A DNA stretch of 64,000 nt, from assembly GCF_000739915.1 (NCBI RefSeq), contig NZ_BBJT01000008.1:203937-267936 (forward strand). Reading direction: 5' to 3'. Positions 48,720 to 58,931 of the stretch are shown here, piece by piece. The position numbers and the translations under genes are program-made. Numbering within the stretch: position 1 is the first letter of the stretch; each line of letters begins with the position of its first letter. Below the pieces are notes generated by a model, which had not been told where the DNA came from, ran no database searches, and saw only the letters and a list, made by a program, of their open reading frames with translations. The DNA comes from Paenibacillus chitinolyticus NBRC 15660. GTDB taxonomy: Bacteria > Bacillota > Bacilli > Paenibacillales > NBRC-103111.

Positions 48720-49451
48720 TTAGAGAACTCCCTTCGTCGAAGGCACTCCCTTAACACGGGGATCAATGGACGTGGCTTCATCCAGAGCGCGTCCCAGCGC
48801 TTTGAAAACCGCTTCGATCATGTGATGCGTGTTCCGGCCGTAATGAACAATGACATGAAGGGTAATCCGGGCCTCCAAGGCAAATTTCCACAAGAACTCG
48901 TGAACCAGCTCCGTCGTGAAACTTCCGACTTGCTGGGAAGGATACTCCGCCCGATATTCGAAATGAGGCCGGTTGCTGACATCGATAATCACCTGCGCAA
49001 GCGCCTCATCCATCGGGATAAATACGCTGGCGTAACGTTTGATGCCCTTCTTGTCCCCAAGAGCTTCCCTGAGCGTCTGACCGAGACAAATTCCGATGTC
49101 TTCTACCGTGTGGTGATCGTCTATGTCAACGTCTCCGCGAGCTTGAACTTTAAGATCGAACTGTCCGTGCTTGGCAAAAAGATCGAGCATATGGTTCAGA
49201 AAAGGAACATCCGTCTCCAGTTCCGAGACACCGGTTCCGTCGACGCCGAACGAAAGTTCGATGTCGGTTTCGTTCGTTTTGCGCGCTACGCTGGATACAC
49301 GTGCACGGGAAACGGAATCCGTGACGGACAAGCCTTCACCCGCACCTGTGTCTACCCCATCCGCATTTACTGCATCCGCGTTAACCGATCCACCCGGGTT
49401 CCCGCCTTCAAGCCCCGCTTGTTTTGCGTTCTTGTCCACTTGTTCAGCCAT
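48720..49451 (-). CDS. hisB: Imidazoleglycerol-phosphate dehydratase with an N-terminal extension
   Basis: 243 residues. The conserved domain starts near residue 50 ([18 protein letters not shown]), and the metal-binding blocks are [26 protein letters not shown], and [15 protein letters not shown]. Usual monofunctional enzymes have about 195-200 residues and begin near that point, so the first 45-50 residues are extra. The extension is Asn/Gly/Ala/Asp-rich with a small repeat ([17 protein letters not shown]), probably disordered. The ATG at 49451 has GAAGGGAA upstream and overlaps the hisD stop by eight bases, which supports this start. Codon context shows no frameshift. Confidence 0.95.
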   Translation of the reverse strand: MAEQVDKNAKQAGLEGGNPGGSVNADAVNADGVDTGAGEGLSVTDSVSRARVSSVARKTNETDIELSFGVDGTGVSELETDVPFLNHMLDLFAKHGQFDLKVQARGDVDIDDHHTVEDIGICLGQTLREALGDKKGIKRYASVFIPMDEALAQVIIDVSNRPHFEYRAEYPSQQVGSFTTELVHEFLWKFALEARITLHVIVHYGRNTHHMIEAVFKALGRALDEATSIDPRVKGVPSTKGVL

Positions 49452-50733
49452 GAAAGTTCCCTTCTTTCTGCAATCGAACTTGTATCGCTCTGGCATGCCC
49501 TTCGAGCCCTTCGTTGCGGGCGAGCGTCATAATTTGCTCTCCGTTCGCAAGGAGAGCTTCCTTACTATACGAAATCACACTGGATTTTTTAATAAAATCG
49601 TCGACGTTCAGCGGCGAAGAGAACCGGGCCGTACCGTTCGTCGGCAGGACGTGATTCGGTCCGGCGAAATAATCGCCGACCGGCTCCGGGCTGTACGCGC
49701 CGAGGAAGATCGCCCCGGCGTTCTCAATCCGCGGCAGCACCGCGAACGGGTCGTCCACGAGCAGCTCCGCATGTTCCGGAGCAATCGCGTTGACGACGCG
49801 GATACCCTCGTCCAGATCCCCTACGAGGACGATCGCGCCCTTGTTCGCCGTGGACATCTCGGCGATCGCTTTGCGCGGCAGCGCCTGCAGCTGCCGCTCC
49901 ACCTCTCCGCGCACCCGCTCGGCGAGCTCGCGTGACGGCGTCACCAGAATGGCCGGTGACAGCTCGTCATGCTCCGCCTGGGCCAGCAGGTCCGCGGCGA
50001 TGTATTCGGGGTCCGCCGACTCGTCGGCCAGGACCACGATGTCGGTCGGACCGGCAATCATGTCGATATCGACGACGCCGAAGACGGCGCGTTTCGCGAG
50101 CGCTACGTAAATATTGCCGGGTCCGACGATCTTGTCAACGGCACGAATCGTATCCGTGCCGTAAGCGAGCGCCGCGACGGCCTGTGCGCCGCCGACGCGG
50201 TAGATCTCCCGCACGCCAGCCTCGGCTGCCGCCACTAGGATGTGCGGGTTGATGCCCTCTTCCCCGGCTGTAGCCGGCGGCGTCACCATCACGATCTCGG
50301 GAACGCCGGCGACAACAGCCGGAATGGCGTTCATGAGCACCGACGAGGGGTAAGCCGCCTTCCCTCCGGGGACGTATAAGCCGACGCGCTGCAGCGGCCG
50401 GATGATCTGGCCCAGCAGGGACCCGTTGTCCTGCAGGTCCATCCAGGACACGCGTTTCTGCTTTTCGTGAAACGCGCGGATGTTGGCGGCGGCTTGACGC
50501 AGCGCCTTCAGAAACTCGGCGTCCACCCGGTCGTACGCCGCCTCGATCTCGGCTTCGTCCACGCGGAGTTCGTGAAGGTCGACGCCGTCGAACTCCTTGG
50601 ACAGCCGCCGGAGAGCCGCATCTCCTTCGCTGCGTACAGCGGCGATGATCGATTTTACGACGTCGTTTTGCTCCGCCGTCCCGTAGTCCACTTCCCGGGT
50701 GAGTTCAAACTCTTCCGCAGGCACGATTTTCAT
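49444..50733 (-). CDS. hisD: Histidinol dehydrogenase
   Basis: 429 residues. It oxidises histidinol twice with NAD. The zinc and NAD sites are seen in [20 protein letters not shown] and in [18 protein letters not shown], with [16 protein letters not shown] before that. The ATG at 50733 follows AAGGATG at a good distance; a TTG two codons earlier would be nearer. The stop overlaps hisB. Confidence 0.97.
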   Translation of the reverse strand: MKIVPAEEFELTREVDYGTAEQNDVVKSIIAAVRSEGDAALRRLSKEFDGVDLHELRVDEAEIEAAYDRVDAEFLKALRQAAANIRAFHEKQKRVSWMDLQDNGSLLGQIIRPLQRVGLYVPGGKAAYPSSVLMNAIPAVVAGVPEIVMVTPPATAGEEGINPHILVAAAEAGVREIYRVGGAQAVAALAYGTDTIRAVDKIVGPGNIYVALAKRAVFGVVDIDMIAGPTDIVVLADESADPEYIAADLLAQAEHDELSPAILVTPSRELAERVRGEVERQLQALPRKAIAEMSTANKGAIVLVGDLDEGIRVVNAIAPEHAELLVDDPFAVLPRIENAGAIFLGAYSPEPVGDYFAGPNHVLPTNGTARFSSPLNVDDFIKKSSVISYSKEALLANGEQIMTLARNEGLEGHARAIQVRLQKEGNFHG

Positions 50734-50824
50734 GCGCAATCATCCTTTCGTAACGCCGGCTTCCGCCTGCTGATCGTTTCGTTTTTATAACGTTTTATGT
50801 CATCCGTCAGGGATTAGCAGCCTC

Positions 50825-51460
50825 TTACTCCGGTAACGAAATCGTCGCCTGCAGAGCGTCGCAAAGCTGCTGAATCCGGTCGTTTTTCATCCGGTAACTG
50901 ACGCGATTGGCGATAAGCCGGCTCGTGATCGGAAATATTTCCTCGTATTCCACCAGACCGTTTTCCTTCAAGGTCTGACCGGTTTCGACCATGTCGACGA
51001 TCCGGTCGGCCAAGCCGATCAGCGGCGCCAGTTCAATCGAGCCGTTCAACTTGATGACTTCAACTTGCTGGCCTCTTTCCCTGAAGTACTGGGAAGCCAC
51101 CTGGGGATATTTCGTCGCGACGCGGGGATTCAGAACGGGCTGCCAGTCCGGCAGCGCGATTACGGACATCCGGCAGCGGGCGATACCGAGATCAAGCAGC
51201 TCGTAGACGTCCCGGTTTTCTTCCATCAGCACGTCCTTGCCCACCACTCCGATATCCGCCACCCCGTATTCCACATAGGTCGGAACGTCGACGGGTTTGG
51301 CAAGAATGAATTCCATGTTCGCTTCCGGAAAGGTAACGATCAGTCTCCTGGAATCGTCACCGCTATCGTCCGGCATCGGCAATCCCGCACGGCGGAAAAG
51401 TTTGAATGCCTGTTTATATATACGCCCTTTGGGCATGGCTACCTTAAGCATTTCCTGCAT
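50825..51460 (-). CDS. hisG: ATP phosphoribosyltransferase, short form
   Basis: 211 residues, the short form that lacks the C-terminal regulatory domain and needs His[20 protein letters not shown] is the start of the fold, and the PRPP site appears as [18 protein letters not shown]. It performs the committed step, joining PRPP to ATP. The ATG at 51460 has AGGAGG nine bases upstream. HisZ is encoded about 210 bases upstream. Confidence 0.97.
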   Translation of the reverse strand: MQEMLKVAMPKGRIYKQAFKLFRRAGLPMPDDSGDDSRRLIVTFPEANMEFILAKPVDVPTYVEYGVADIGVVGKDVLMEENRDVYELLDLGIARCRMSVIALPDWQPVLNPRVATKYPQVASQYFRERGQQVEVIKLNGSIELAPLIGLADRIVDMVETGQTLKENGLVEYEEIFPITSRLIANRVSYRMKNDRIQQLCDALQATISLPE

Positions 51461-51673
51461 ACTCTACAGCCTCCTGTCAGCAGCCTCTGTCGAAGGCTAA
51501 ATGGTTGCGGTCATGTGGGGCGGCGCGGAACCGCCGGCAAGCCCGCTGTATAGTCGGAAAGGCCGGTTTAACGGCCTGAATCGTTTAATTATAGCAGTGT
51601 CATCCGGTTCGTGCTGCTGCAATCGCAGATTCAGCATCTGTAGCCGGCAAATTACCGATACGGGCGCCGGATT

Positions 51674-52891
51674 CTAATCCGCCAAATACAGCAGAACGTC
51701 CGAGTAGACGTTTCCTTCGTACCGGTAGCCGCCCTGCTCAAATTTGTGCAGCGCTGCCGGGTCCCATGGCGCGACCGATCCGGTTCCGGCGTGGCGTGTC
51801 ACGACGACCTTTCCGGGAAGGGTTCTAAGGTCCCGGGCTTTGCCCAGCGCTTCAGCGCGGCGGGATTCCCCGTATACGATCAGGACCCGTTCCTGCTGCT
51901 TGCGGACCGCATCTCCCGCCGCTTCCAGAATGCGGTTCGTCTTCAACGCAAAGCCCGTTGCCGGTGCCGGGCGTCCGAACTGGGCGAGCAGATTGTCGTA
52001 TCGGCCCCCGCTGCATAGCGGGAACCCTAGATCGGCGGCATACCCCTCGAACGTAAGACCCGTGTAATAAGAAAAATTCCCGATCATCGTCAGGTCGATC
52101 AGCACATGCTCGCTTACTCCGTATGCCTCCAGAACGTTCCAAACTTCGCACAGGTGGGCGATAGCCGCCTGTGCCGTCGGATCGGAAGTTACGCTGAGGG
52201 CCTGTTCGCAGATGTCTTTCCCTCCGCGCAACCGGAGGATGCTCTCCAGTTCCCCACGCCGGGCTTCGTCCACACCCATGCGCCGGATGGCCGTGCGGTA
52301 ACCGACGTAATCCCTGCCGAGCAAGCAGCTCTTGAGCTCTTCCTGAGCTTCGGGATGATCTTTAAGCGTTTCGCCGAACAAACCGTGTAAAAACCCGACA
52401 TGCCCCAAGGCAAACTTAAACGTTTTTACGCCTGCGGCCTGTAAGGAAGCAATCGCCAAAGCCACTACTTCGGCATCCGCTTCCGCGGACGGGTCGCCTA
52501 CAAGCTCCACACCGGTCTGTACGAACTCCGAATCGCGCCCGGCTTCTTCCTCCATCGCCCGGAAGACATTCCCATGATAGCTGAGACGGAGCGGAAGGGG
52601 CTCATCCCTAAGAAGTGAGGAGACCACCCGCCCGATCGGGGCCGTCATGTCGGAGCGGAGCACCAGCGTTTTCCCGTTCCGGTCCAACAGCTTGAACTGC
52701 TTCCGGTCTTCGATGGAGCTGGCTACCCCCACCGTATCGTAAAATTCCAGCGTCGGAGTCACGATTTGGCTGTAGCCCCACCGCTCCATGCAATCCAGCA
52801 CGCTGAACTCGATCTCACGAATTCTCGCTACCGATTCCGGAAGCAAATCTCTAAAGCCCGTAGGCTTTTCAAACACTTTCGGTTTAGACAT
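51674..52891 (-). CDS. hisZ: ATP phosphoribosyltransferase regulatory subunit
   Basis: 405 residues, a histidyl-tRNA-synthetase-like protein. Class II motifs are visible: GFRDLLPESVARIREIE at the start, TPTLEFYD, then LRSDMTAPIGRV and RAMEEEAGRDSEFVQ. The anticodon-binding domain typical of true HisRS is reduced, which fits HisZ. It activates HisG and carries feedback inhibition by histidine. It starts the operon. I saw no T-box leader in the 190 bases upstream. Confidence 0.96.
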   Translation of the reverse strand: MSKPKVFEKPTGFRDLLPESVARIREIEFSVLDCMERWGYSQIVTPTLEFYDTVGVASSIEDRKQFKLLDRNGKTLVLRSDMTAPIGRVVSSLLRDEPLPLRLSYHGNVFRAMEEEAGRDSEFVQTGVELVGDPSAEADAEVVALAIASLQAAGVKTFKFALGHVGFLHGLFGETLKDHPEAQEELKSCLLGRDYVGYRTAIRRMGVDEARRGELESILRLRGGKDICEQALSVTSDPTAQAAIAHLCEVWNVLEAYGVSEHVLIDLTMIGNFSYYTGLTFEGYAADLGFPLCSGGRYDNLLAQFGRPAPATGFALKTNRILEAAGDAVRKQQERVLIVYGESRRAEALGKARDLRTLPGKVVVTRHAGTGSVAPWDPAALHKFEQGGYRYEGNVYSDVLLYLAD

Positions 52892-53066
52892 TCAAGTTCC
52901 TCCTCGCCCTGCCGGTACACCTCTATTTTCAAAAAAACGCTTTAGTGCGCTACCATACTACCAAATTGAAGGATATCCGTTAGTTTATCACGGAATGTGA
53001 GAGGCGTCAATTTGCAGATTCATTCCCATTCGTTTCTCCGGGGCTAATGTCCTCTTCGCTTCAAAC

Positions 53067-53104
53067 AAAAAAAACAGTTCTCTTCCTAAGAAGATGAACT
53101 GTTT
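53067..53104 (-). terminator. Terminator after the hexapeptide acyltransferase gene
   Basis: On the minus strand AAACAGTTC and GAACTGTTT pair, followed by TTTTTTTTG. The stem overlaps the last codons of the acyltransferase. Confidence 0.85.
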
Positions 53105-53667
53105 GGATTGGTGCTATTGCCGGAAGCCACCGGTCCGGATATTTCCGCTGACGCTCCGAAGGTCCCGGCTTCTGCGGAATCGGGAGTTCCCGTCCGGATA
53201 ACCCGAAGCGGATTGCCCGCTACGAAGCTGTATGGCTCTACATCCTTGTGAACGACAGACCCCGCACCGATTACGGCGCCATCCCCTATCGTTACACCGG
53301 GCAGAATGGTTGTGTTCGCCCCGACCATCACATTCGATCCGATCCGCACTTCACCCAGACGATACTCCTTGGTCAAATACTCGTGAGCCAGAATGGTTGT
53401 GTTGTACCCGATGATCGAGTTGCGGCCGATCTTTATTTTTTCCGGAAAAAATACATCCACCATCACCATCAAAGCGAAAGCGGTGTGTTCTCCCACCTCC
53501 ATGCCCAACATGCGGCGGTAGATCCAATTTTTAACCGGAAGCGAGGGGCAGTAGCGGCTAATTTGTATCCAGACGAAATTTTTGACCGCTTTCCATTTGC
53601 TGACCGTCCGGTAAATCTGCCATAGGGCGTTAGGTCCGTCGACCGGGTATCTGTCGGTTTTCCTCAA
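53086..53667 (-). CDS. Hexapeptide-repeat acyltransferase (YvoF-like)
   Basis: 193 residues with left-handed beta-helix repeats from about 70 to 155 (IGRNSIIGYNTTILAHEYL, VRIGSNVMVGANTTILPGVT, IGDGAVIGAGSVVHKD). It transfers an acetyl or similar group to an unknown acceptor. The last 25 residues are Ser/Asn/Pro-rich. It begins with TTG and overlaps the ppaX stop by four bases. In B. subtilis a similar protein, YvoF, stands in the same hprK-lgt-ppaX cluster. Confidence 0.88.
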   Translation of the reverse strand: MRKTDRYPVDGPNALWQIYRTVSKWKAVKNFVWIQISRYCPSLPVKNWIYRRMLGMEVGEHTAFALMVMVDVFFPEKIKIGRNSIIGYNTTILAHEYLTKEYRLGEVRIGSNVMVGANTTILPGVTIGDGAVIGAGSVVHKDVEPYSFVAGNPLRVIRTGTPDSAEAGTFGASAEISGPVASGNSTNPNSSSS

Positions 53668-54317
53668 ACACTTTCCTCCGTAATCCCGAAAATCATATAC
53701 AGCTCGCGCATATCCGCGATCATATGCTCCGGATGGTACTGTTCCAGGTAGGCCTGGCCCTTAAGAGACCAGTTGACGGCCACGGCTTCAACGCCTGCGG
53801 CTTTGGCCGCTTCGATGTCGTAATGGCTGTCCCCCACCATGACGGCTTCCTCCGCTGTTGAGCCTAGTTCATGGAGAGCCTTCCTGATCCCTTCCGGGTC
53901 CGGCTTCGCATTCGTGACATCATCGACGGTCACAATACTTTGGATATACGGCAGCAGCTCGCAAAGCTCCAGGCCCAACATGGTTGTCAGCCTGATTTTG
54001 CTGGTCACGACGCCGATTTTGACTCCGTAGGCATGCAGCTTGGCCAACACCTCTTTTACATAAGGAAAAGGCTTCACCAGCTCGTCGTGGTGCTTGAGGT
54101 TATAGGACCGGTAAAGGGTCAGAAGATCCGTCACTTCATCCAGTCCGCTGAAAAACTGGAGCTGCTCGATAAGAGGGCGCCCCATATGCGGGATAATGCT
54201 TTCTCTTGTAAACAACTCGGGGGTCTTTCCTTCCAGCGCATGCAGGAACGACTGGATAATGAGCTCGTTGGTGTCTAGAATGGTGCCGTCCAGGTCAAAC
54301 AATACCGTATGCTTCAT
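53664..54317 (-). CDS. ppaX: Pyrophosphatase PpaX (HAD superfamily)
   Basis: 217 residues. HAD motif I is FDLDGTILDTNELI, motif II VVTSKIRLTT, and motif III/IV KPDPEGIRKAL and MVGDSHYDIEAAKAAG. PpaX hydrolyses the pyrophosphate produced when HprK dephosphorylates HPr-Ser-P, and here it is in the same cluster as hprK. It could also be read as a phosphoglycolate phosphatase; the context decides for PpaX. Confidence 0.93.
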   Translation of the reverse strand: MKHTVLFDLDGTILDTNELIIQSFLHALEGKTPELFTRESIIPHMGRPLIEQLQFFSGLDEVTDLLTLYRSYNLKHHDELVKPFPYVKEVLAKLHAYGVKIGVVTSKIRLTTMLGLELCELLPYIQSIVTVDDVTNAKPDPEGIRKALHELGSTAEEAVMVGDSHYDIEAAKAAGVEAVAVNWSLKGQAYLEQYHPEHMIADMRELYMIFGITEESV

Positions 54318-54350
54318 GCTGTGCTCCTTATTTTCAAGAGTTCTTTCCTG

Positions 54351-55286
54351 TTAGGATTGACTTGTATTGGCCGAAGCCGGTGCCCCGCCGATTTTCTCGA
54401 TGGGATCGCTGTACTTGGTTTTCGCGTAGCCCATACGACGGCGCAGGACGATGATGATGATAGCCGCGATGATGATAAGCACGGCAAGAAGCTGGGAAAT
54501 ACGGATGTTGCCGCCGTATGTCATCGTACCCGCTTCACCGAACAGCAGGGACATCGGCGACCATAGTCCGTTCAGCAGGGAAGCCAGCCATGCCGGTCCC
54601 GTGAAATCGAGGCTGTCCGTACGCAAGCCTTCGATGAAAAAGCGGCCCAGCGAATACCAGATAAAATAGCTCATAAACAACTCGCCCGCACGAAGGAACG
54701 GACGGCGGCGCAGCCAGAAGAGCAGCAGCAGCCCGACGAAATTCCATACCGATTCATACAGGAAAGTGGGATGATAGAAAATCCCTTCGATGTTCATCTG
54801 GTTCACGATCCAATCCGGCAGATGAAGCGTGTTGCGCAGGAAAGATTCGCCGACCGGGCCGCCGTGAGCCTCCTGGTTCACGAAGTTTCCCCAGCGGCCG
54901 ATCATTTGGCCGACGATGAGTCCCGGAGCGCAAATGTCCGCAATCCTCCAGAACGAGTATCCTTTGCGGCGGACATAGATAAGCGCTGCGATAATAGCCC
55001 CGATCAGAGCGCCGTAAATGGCGATTCCCCCATGCCAGATGGCGATGATTTCGCCCAGATTATTTTTGTAGTTTTCCCATTGGAAGGCCACATAATAAAT
55101 CCGAGCGGCTACAATGGCAGACGGAACTCCGATCAGCAGCAGATCCATAAAAAATTCGGGCTGCAGCTTGAAGCGTTTGCCTTCCCGAATGACAAGCAGC
55201 AGCCCAATCAGGGCCGCCGTGCCTAATATAATGCCGTACCAATGCACGGAAATCGGGCCTAGCTTAAAAGCGACTGGATTTAGCAT
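54351..55286 (-). CDS. lgt: Prolipoprotein diacylglyceryl transferase
   Basis: 311 residues, seven hydrophobic segments. The Lgt signature is [18 protein letters not shown] near residue 130, with the catalytic arginine and [16 protein letters not shown] upstream. It attaches diacylglycerol to the lipobox cysteine of lipoproteins. It lies between ppaX and hprK, the usual order. Confidence 0.97.
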   Translation of the reverse strand: MLNPVAFKLGPISVHWYGIILGTAALIGLLLVIREGKRFKLQPEFFMDLLLIGVPSAIVAARIYYVAFQWENYKNNLGEIIAIWHGGIAIYGALIGAIIAALIYVRRKGYSFWRIADICAPGLIVGQMIGRWGNFVNQEAHGGPVGESFLRNTLHLPDWIVNQMNIEGIFYHPTFLYESVWNFVGLLLLFWLRRRPFLRAGELFMSYFIWYSLGRFFIEGLRTDSLDFTGPAWLASLLNGLWSPMSLLFGEAGTMTYGGNIRISQLLAVLIIIAAIIIIVLRRRMGYAKTKYSDPIEKIGGAPASANTSQS

Positions 55287-55336
55287 AAACGGTCGATATC
55301 CTCCTATTCCTTACCTGTGTGGGTATGAACCGGCTC

Positions 55337-56278
55337 TCAGTCCATGTCGTCCAAATCTTCGGCCAGCGTTTCCGTCAGCTTATTGGTGAACTGCAGGGCC
55401 GCGTTAAAGCCCATACGCTTAAGCCTGTAGTTCATCGCCGCAACTTCGACGATGACCGCCAAGTTTCTTCCCGGACGGACGGGGATCGTGATCAGCGGAA
55501 CATCCGCTTCAATAATCCGGGTCGTTTCTTCGTCGAGTCCGAGGCGGTCGTACTGCTTATCCTGCTGCCAAGTTTCCAGCCGGGCAACGACGGATATTTT
55601 CTTGACGTTCCGCACCGCTCCCGCACCGAACAGCGTCATCACGTTAATAATGCCGACACCGCGGATTTCAAGCAAATGGCGGATCAGGTCGGGAGCGTTT
55701 CCGTACAGCATATAATCGGCCGTCTGGCGGATTTCAACGGCATCGTCCGCTACCAGACGGTGGCCGCGCTTAACCAGCTCGAGCGCCGTCTCGCTTTTCC
55801 CGATTCCGCTGCCTCCCGTAATAAGCATCCCGACGCCGTATACATCCACCAGTACACCGTGAATGGTAGTGGAGGGAGCAAGTTTATTTTCCAGGAAGTT
55901 GGTCAGTCGGCTGGCCAGAATGGTCGTCGCCACTTGACTCCGAAGAACCGGAAGCTGGTGTTTCTTCGCTTCCTCCACCAATTCCGCGGGAATATCCAAT
56001 CCGCGGGTGACGATAATGCAGGGCGTCTCTTCGCTTGCGCAAAGCTGCTCGGCGCGATGCAGCCGGACCGTTTCGTCCAGCGTTTCGAAGAAGGACATCT
56101 CGGTGCGTCCCAGCAGTTGAACGCGTTCCTGCGGATGATAATTGAAATAGCCCGCCATTTCCAAACCGGGCCGGTAAAGATCGGCAACCGTTACAGTCCG
56201 CTTAAGACCGTCTTCGCCGCAAATGACTTCCAGGTTGTAATGCTCAACCAGCTCAGACACTCTCACTTTTTTGCCCAT
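55337..56278 (-). CDS. hprK: HPr kinase/phosphorylase
   Basis: 313 residues. The Walker A loop is [19 protein letters not shown] near residue 155, followed by LVADDAVEI with the catalytic aspartate pair and the K/P loop [19 protein letters not shown]. It phosphorylates Ser46 of HPr and Crh in response to fructose 1,6-bisphosphate and removes that phosphate again. It controls the HPr-like protein encoded at 37063-37332. Confidence 0.97.
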   Translation of the reverse strand: MGKKVRVSELVEHYNLEVICGEDGLKRTVTVADLYRPGLEMAGYFNYHPQERVQLLGRTEMSFFETLDETVRLHRAEQLCASEETPCIIVTRGLDIPAELVEEAKKHQLPVLRSQVATTILASRLTNFLENKLAPSTTIHGVLVDVYGVGMLITGGSGIGKSETALELVKRGHRLVADDAVEIRQTADYMLYGNAPDLIRHLLEIRGVGIINVMTLFGAGAVRNVKKISVVARLETWQQDKQYDRLGLDEETTRIIEADVPLITIPVRPGRNLAVIVEVAAMNYRLKRMGFNAALQFTNKLTETLAEDLDDMD

Positions 56279-56426
56279 CGTTCATTCCCCTTTGTTTTCC
56301 CAATAGTTCCATCGTAATTCAACTGCCGGGTGAAAATCAACCTGCCGCCAGGCCTACCGGTATGCCGCGCAGAGGTGTAACTTCTGCATCGTTCCCATAG
56401 GCCGCCTTATCAACCTCTAATACGTC

Positions 56427-56459
56427 AAAAAAGCCAGTCACGATGGACTGGCTTTAAAT
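56427..56459 (-). terminator. Terminator after the sugar ABC ATPase gene
   Basis: AAAGCCAGTC and GACTGGCTTT form a symmetric stem; on the minus strand TTTTTT follows, just after the ATPase stop. Confidence 0.88.
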
Positions 56460-56468
56460 TGATGATTC

Positions 56469-57593
56469 TTAAGAATTCAGAAGGATGGAGTTCGTCGTTT
56501 CTTTATCGAAGAAATGAACTTTGTTCATGTCCAGAGCAAGTTTCACGTTAGCGCCGTCTTTCAGACCGGAACGGCCGTCAACACGCGCCACGACTGTACC
56601 TTCGCCGATACCGGCAAGGTGAACTTGCATTTCGTGACCCAGGTTCTCGGATACTTCGATCAGGGCGTTAACCACTGTCTTAGCGGAAGCTTCGAGGAAC
56701 ACAGGCTCATCGTGGATATCTTCAGGACGAATACCCAGAATAACATCTTTGCCGACATAGCCTTTGTCGCGAAGAACTTGGGCTTTGCCTTGCGGAATAA
56801 CAACGTCTACGCCTTTGGCTTTGAAGTGAAGCTCTCCGCCTTGGTCGCTCAGCGAGCCGTTTACGAAGTTCATGGAAGGAGATCCGATGAAGCCCGCTAC
56901 GAACATGTTGACCGGGAAGTTGTAGATCTCTTCCGGAGAAGCTGCCTGTTGGATGATGCCTTTGTCCATAACGACAATCCGGCTACCCATCGTCATAGCT
57001 TCGGTTTGGTCATGCGTTACGTAGATGATCGTTACGCCGAGACGTTTGTGAAGTTTGGAAATTTCGGCACGCATTTGTACGCGGAGTTTAGCGTCCAAGT
57101 TGGAAAGCGGTTCGTCCATCAAGAAAACTTGAGGTTCGCGGACGATTGCGCGGCCCAGGGCAACACGCTGACGCTGACCACCGGAAAGTGCTTTCGGTTT
57201 GCGGTCCAGAAGGTGTTCAATATCGAGAATTTTAGCCGCTTCACGCACGCGTGCGTCGATATCGGCTTTTTTGAATTTACGGAGTTTAAGGCCGAACGCC
57301 ATGTTCTGGTACACGTTCATGTGCGGGTACAGGGCGTAGGACTGGAATACCATCGCGATGTCGCGGTCTTTAGGAGCCACGTCGTTAACGAGACGGTCGC
57401 CAATGTACAGTTCACCTTCGGAAATTTCTTCAAGACCGGCAATCATCCGCAGAGTTGTGGATTTACCGCAACCGGATGCTCCTACCAATACGAGAAACTC
57501 TTTATCTTGAATATCGAGATGGAAATCCTTAACGGTTGCTTCTTGGTTGCCTGGGTACCTCTTTACGATATGGTTAAGACGAACGCCTGCCAT
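56469..57593 (-). CDS. Sugar ABC transporter ATP-binding protein (MsmX/UgpC type)
   Basis: 374 residues. Walker A is GASGCGKSTTLRMIAGLEE, the signature LSGGQRQRVALGRAI, Walker B VFLMDEPLSNLDAKLR. The C-terminal third (about 240-370) is the TOBE/MalK regulatory domain with GIRPEDIHDEPVFLEASA. In Firmicutes one such ATPase (MsmX in Bacillus) serves several carbohydrate transporters. No permease or binding-protein gene is beside it, as with msmX. The start has AGGGGGAATG-type sequence upstream. Confidence 0.93.
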   Translation of the reverse strand: MAGVRLNHIVKRYPGNQEATVKDFHLDIQDKEFLVLVGASGCGKSTTLRMIAGLEEISEGELYIGDRLVNDVAPKDRDIAMVFQSYALYPHMNVYQNMAFGLKLRKFKKADIDARVREAAKILDIEHLLDRKPKALSGGQRQRVALGRAIVREPQVFLMDEPLSNLDAKLRVQMRAEISKLHKRLGVTIIYVTHDQTEAMTMGSRIVVMDKGIIQQAASPEEIYNFPVNMFVAGFIGSPSMNFVNGSLSDQGGELHFKAKGVDVVIPQGKAQVLRDKGYVGKDVILGIRPEDIHDEPVFLEASAKTVVNALIEVSENLGHEMQVHLAGIGEGTVVARVDGRSGLKDGANVKLALDMNKVHFFDKETTNSILLNS

Positions 57594-57694
57594 AGTTCAT
57601 TCCCCCTGGTTCTTGAATGTTCTTGATTTGAATCTGTACATTTATCTTAGCTTAAATGCCCGAAGACTGACTATGCACAATCTTCACAAAAAAC

Positions 57695-58816
57695 TCACTT
57701 TCTTTTTGTTACTTTGTACAATACGAGCGCAAGCTTCACCAGGACGGCGTCGTGGAAAGCTCTTACGTCCAGTCCCGTCTCGTTTTTGAACTTGTCCAGC
57801 CGGTATAACAGCGTGTTGCGATGAATATACAGCTTTTTGGCCGTCTCGCTCACATTGCAGTCCAGCGCAAAAAAACTCTCCAGCGTGGACTGCGTCTCGG
57901 CATCCATGGAATAGTCCTTCAGCACATGCTCCAGAAACTGATGTTTCTCGGAATCGGGGATCGGATGGAGCAGCTTTTCCATTTGTAAATGCCAAGGGGT
58001 GTGTATGTTGTTCGTCACATTGTATAACCGGCCGAGCATAATCGTCGAGCGTAGAGAAAGCATGGCCGCCAGAAGCGCCTGGGCAGGCTGAATGGGATAG
58101 TGAACCCCAAGGTGGCTTTCTCCTACCCATTCGGTAGCCAGCATGTCATGCAGTCCTGACGCCAGAGCATCGAGCATCTGCTCGGTGCTCTCTTCCTGAG
58201 CGTCCGTCTTGTCTTCTTGCCCCACTGTGAGCAGATAATCCGGCGCAAGAATCAGCCATTCTTTATCCAGCAATGGAATTAATATAATTTCCGCGTCAAA
58301 AAAAGTCTCCAGCAGCCTTTTCAGCTCCCGGTAAGACGCCCGTATATTCGAAGAATAATCTCCATACAGGAGAAAAGGTATTTTGGTCGAATAAAGCCCG
58401 GCCTGGGAAGAAATCGTGTCGGGAACCTCCGCTTGAGAGTCGGTTTCGGCATGCTGCAGCAGCCATTCCCTGAGCGCGGAAAGCTTTTTCTCTTCTTCGA
58501 GCAGAAGAGTGCCGCTTTGCCTTTTCTCCGGCTGCGCAGATTCAATGAGCCACTCGACCAGATGACGTTCGTCTCCGGCCAAGTTTCCCGCAGGAATAGA
58601 CAAAGTATGGATTTCATTTCCTTCCCTGCTCAGCAGGAAATAAACCTCTTTGCCGATCAGCATGCTGCTCTTCTTCACGGCCTGCCTGTCCCCGTTATTT
58701 TTCCCCGCGTTTCTTGTAAGGGTTTCCCACTCTTCCGGCGTCTTTGCAATCAGTTGGACCGGCCCTTTGCCGATCGATTCCAATTGTTCTTTCAGCCTTT
58801 CCCAATCCATCCGCAT
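57695..58816 (-). CDS. PucR/CdaR-type helix-turn-helix regulator
   Basis: 373 residues. The C-terminal 60 residues have the PucR-type helix-turn-helix (LDCNVSETAKKLYIHRNTLL, then YRLDKFKNETGLDVRAFHDA). The central part (about 160-290) resembles the GGDEF-like sensor of this group. It probably regulates a sugar-acid or related catabolic gene set; the ligand is unknown. It lies 100 bases upstream of the MsmX-type ATPase on the same strand, and may regulate it. Confidence 0.88.
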   Translation of the reverse strand: MRMDWERLKEQLESIGKGPVQLIAKTPEEWETLTRNAGKNNGDRQAVKKSSMLIGKEVYFLLSREGNEIHTLSIPAGNLAGDERHLVEWLIESAQPEKRQSGTLLLEEEKKLSALREWLLQHAETDSQAEVPDTISSQAGLYSTKIPFLLYGDYSSNIRASYRELKRLLETFFDAEIILIPLLDKEWLILAPDYLLTVGQEDKTDAQEESTEQMLDALASGLHDMLATEWVGESHLGVHYPIQPAQALLAAMLSLRSTIMLGRLYNVTNNIHTPWHLQMEKLLHPIPDSEKHQFLEHVLKDYSMDAETQSTLESFFALDCNVSETAKKLYIHRNTLLYRLDKFKNETGLDVRAFHDAVLVKLALVLYKVTKRK

Positions 58817-58931
58817 AGCTCCCTATCTGTGTAATATCGAGGCTGCCATGGTGCTTCCTATTATTGTATCACAGGTAAGTAAGCGTTTCACTTAAAGATG
58901 GCTTCAGTAAGCCCCGGATGCGGGATGCGGT

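Noticed and set aside
52892..53066. T-box or other tRNA-sensing leader upstream of hisZ.
   Set aside because: I found no T-box core sequence or specifier stem in this gap, so control of the histidine operon is not visible here.
58870..58900. Catabolite-response element near GTAAGCGTTTCACTT upstream of the PucR-type regulator.
   Set aside because: Only part of the consensus matches; the outer bases disagree.
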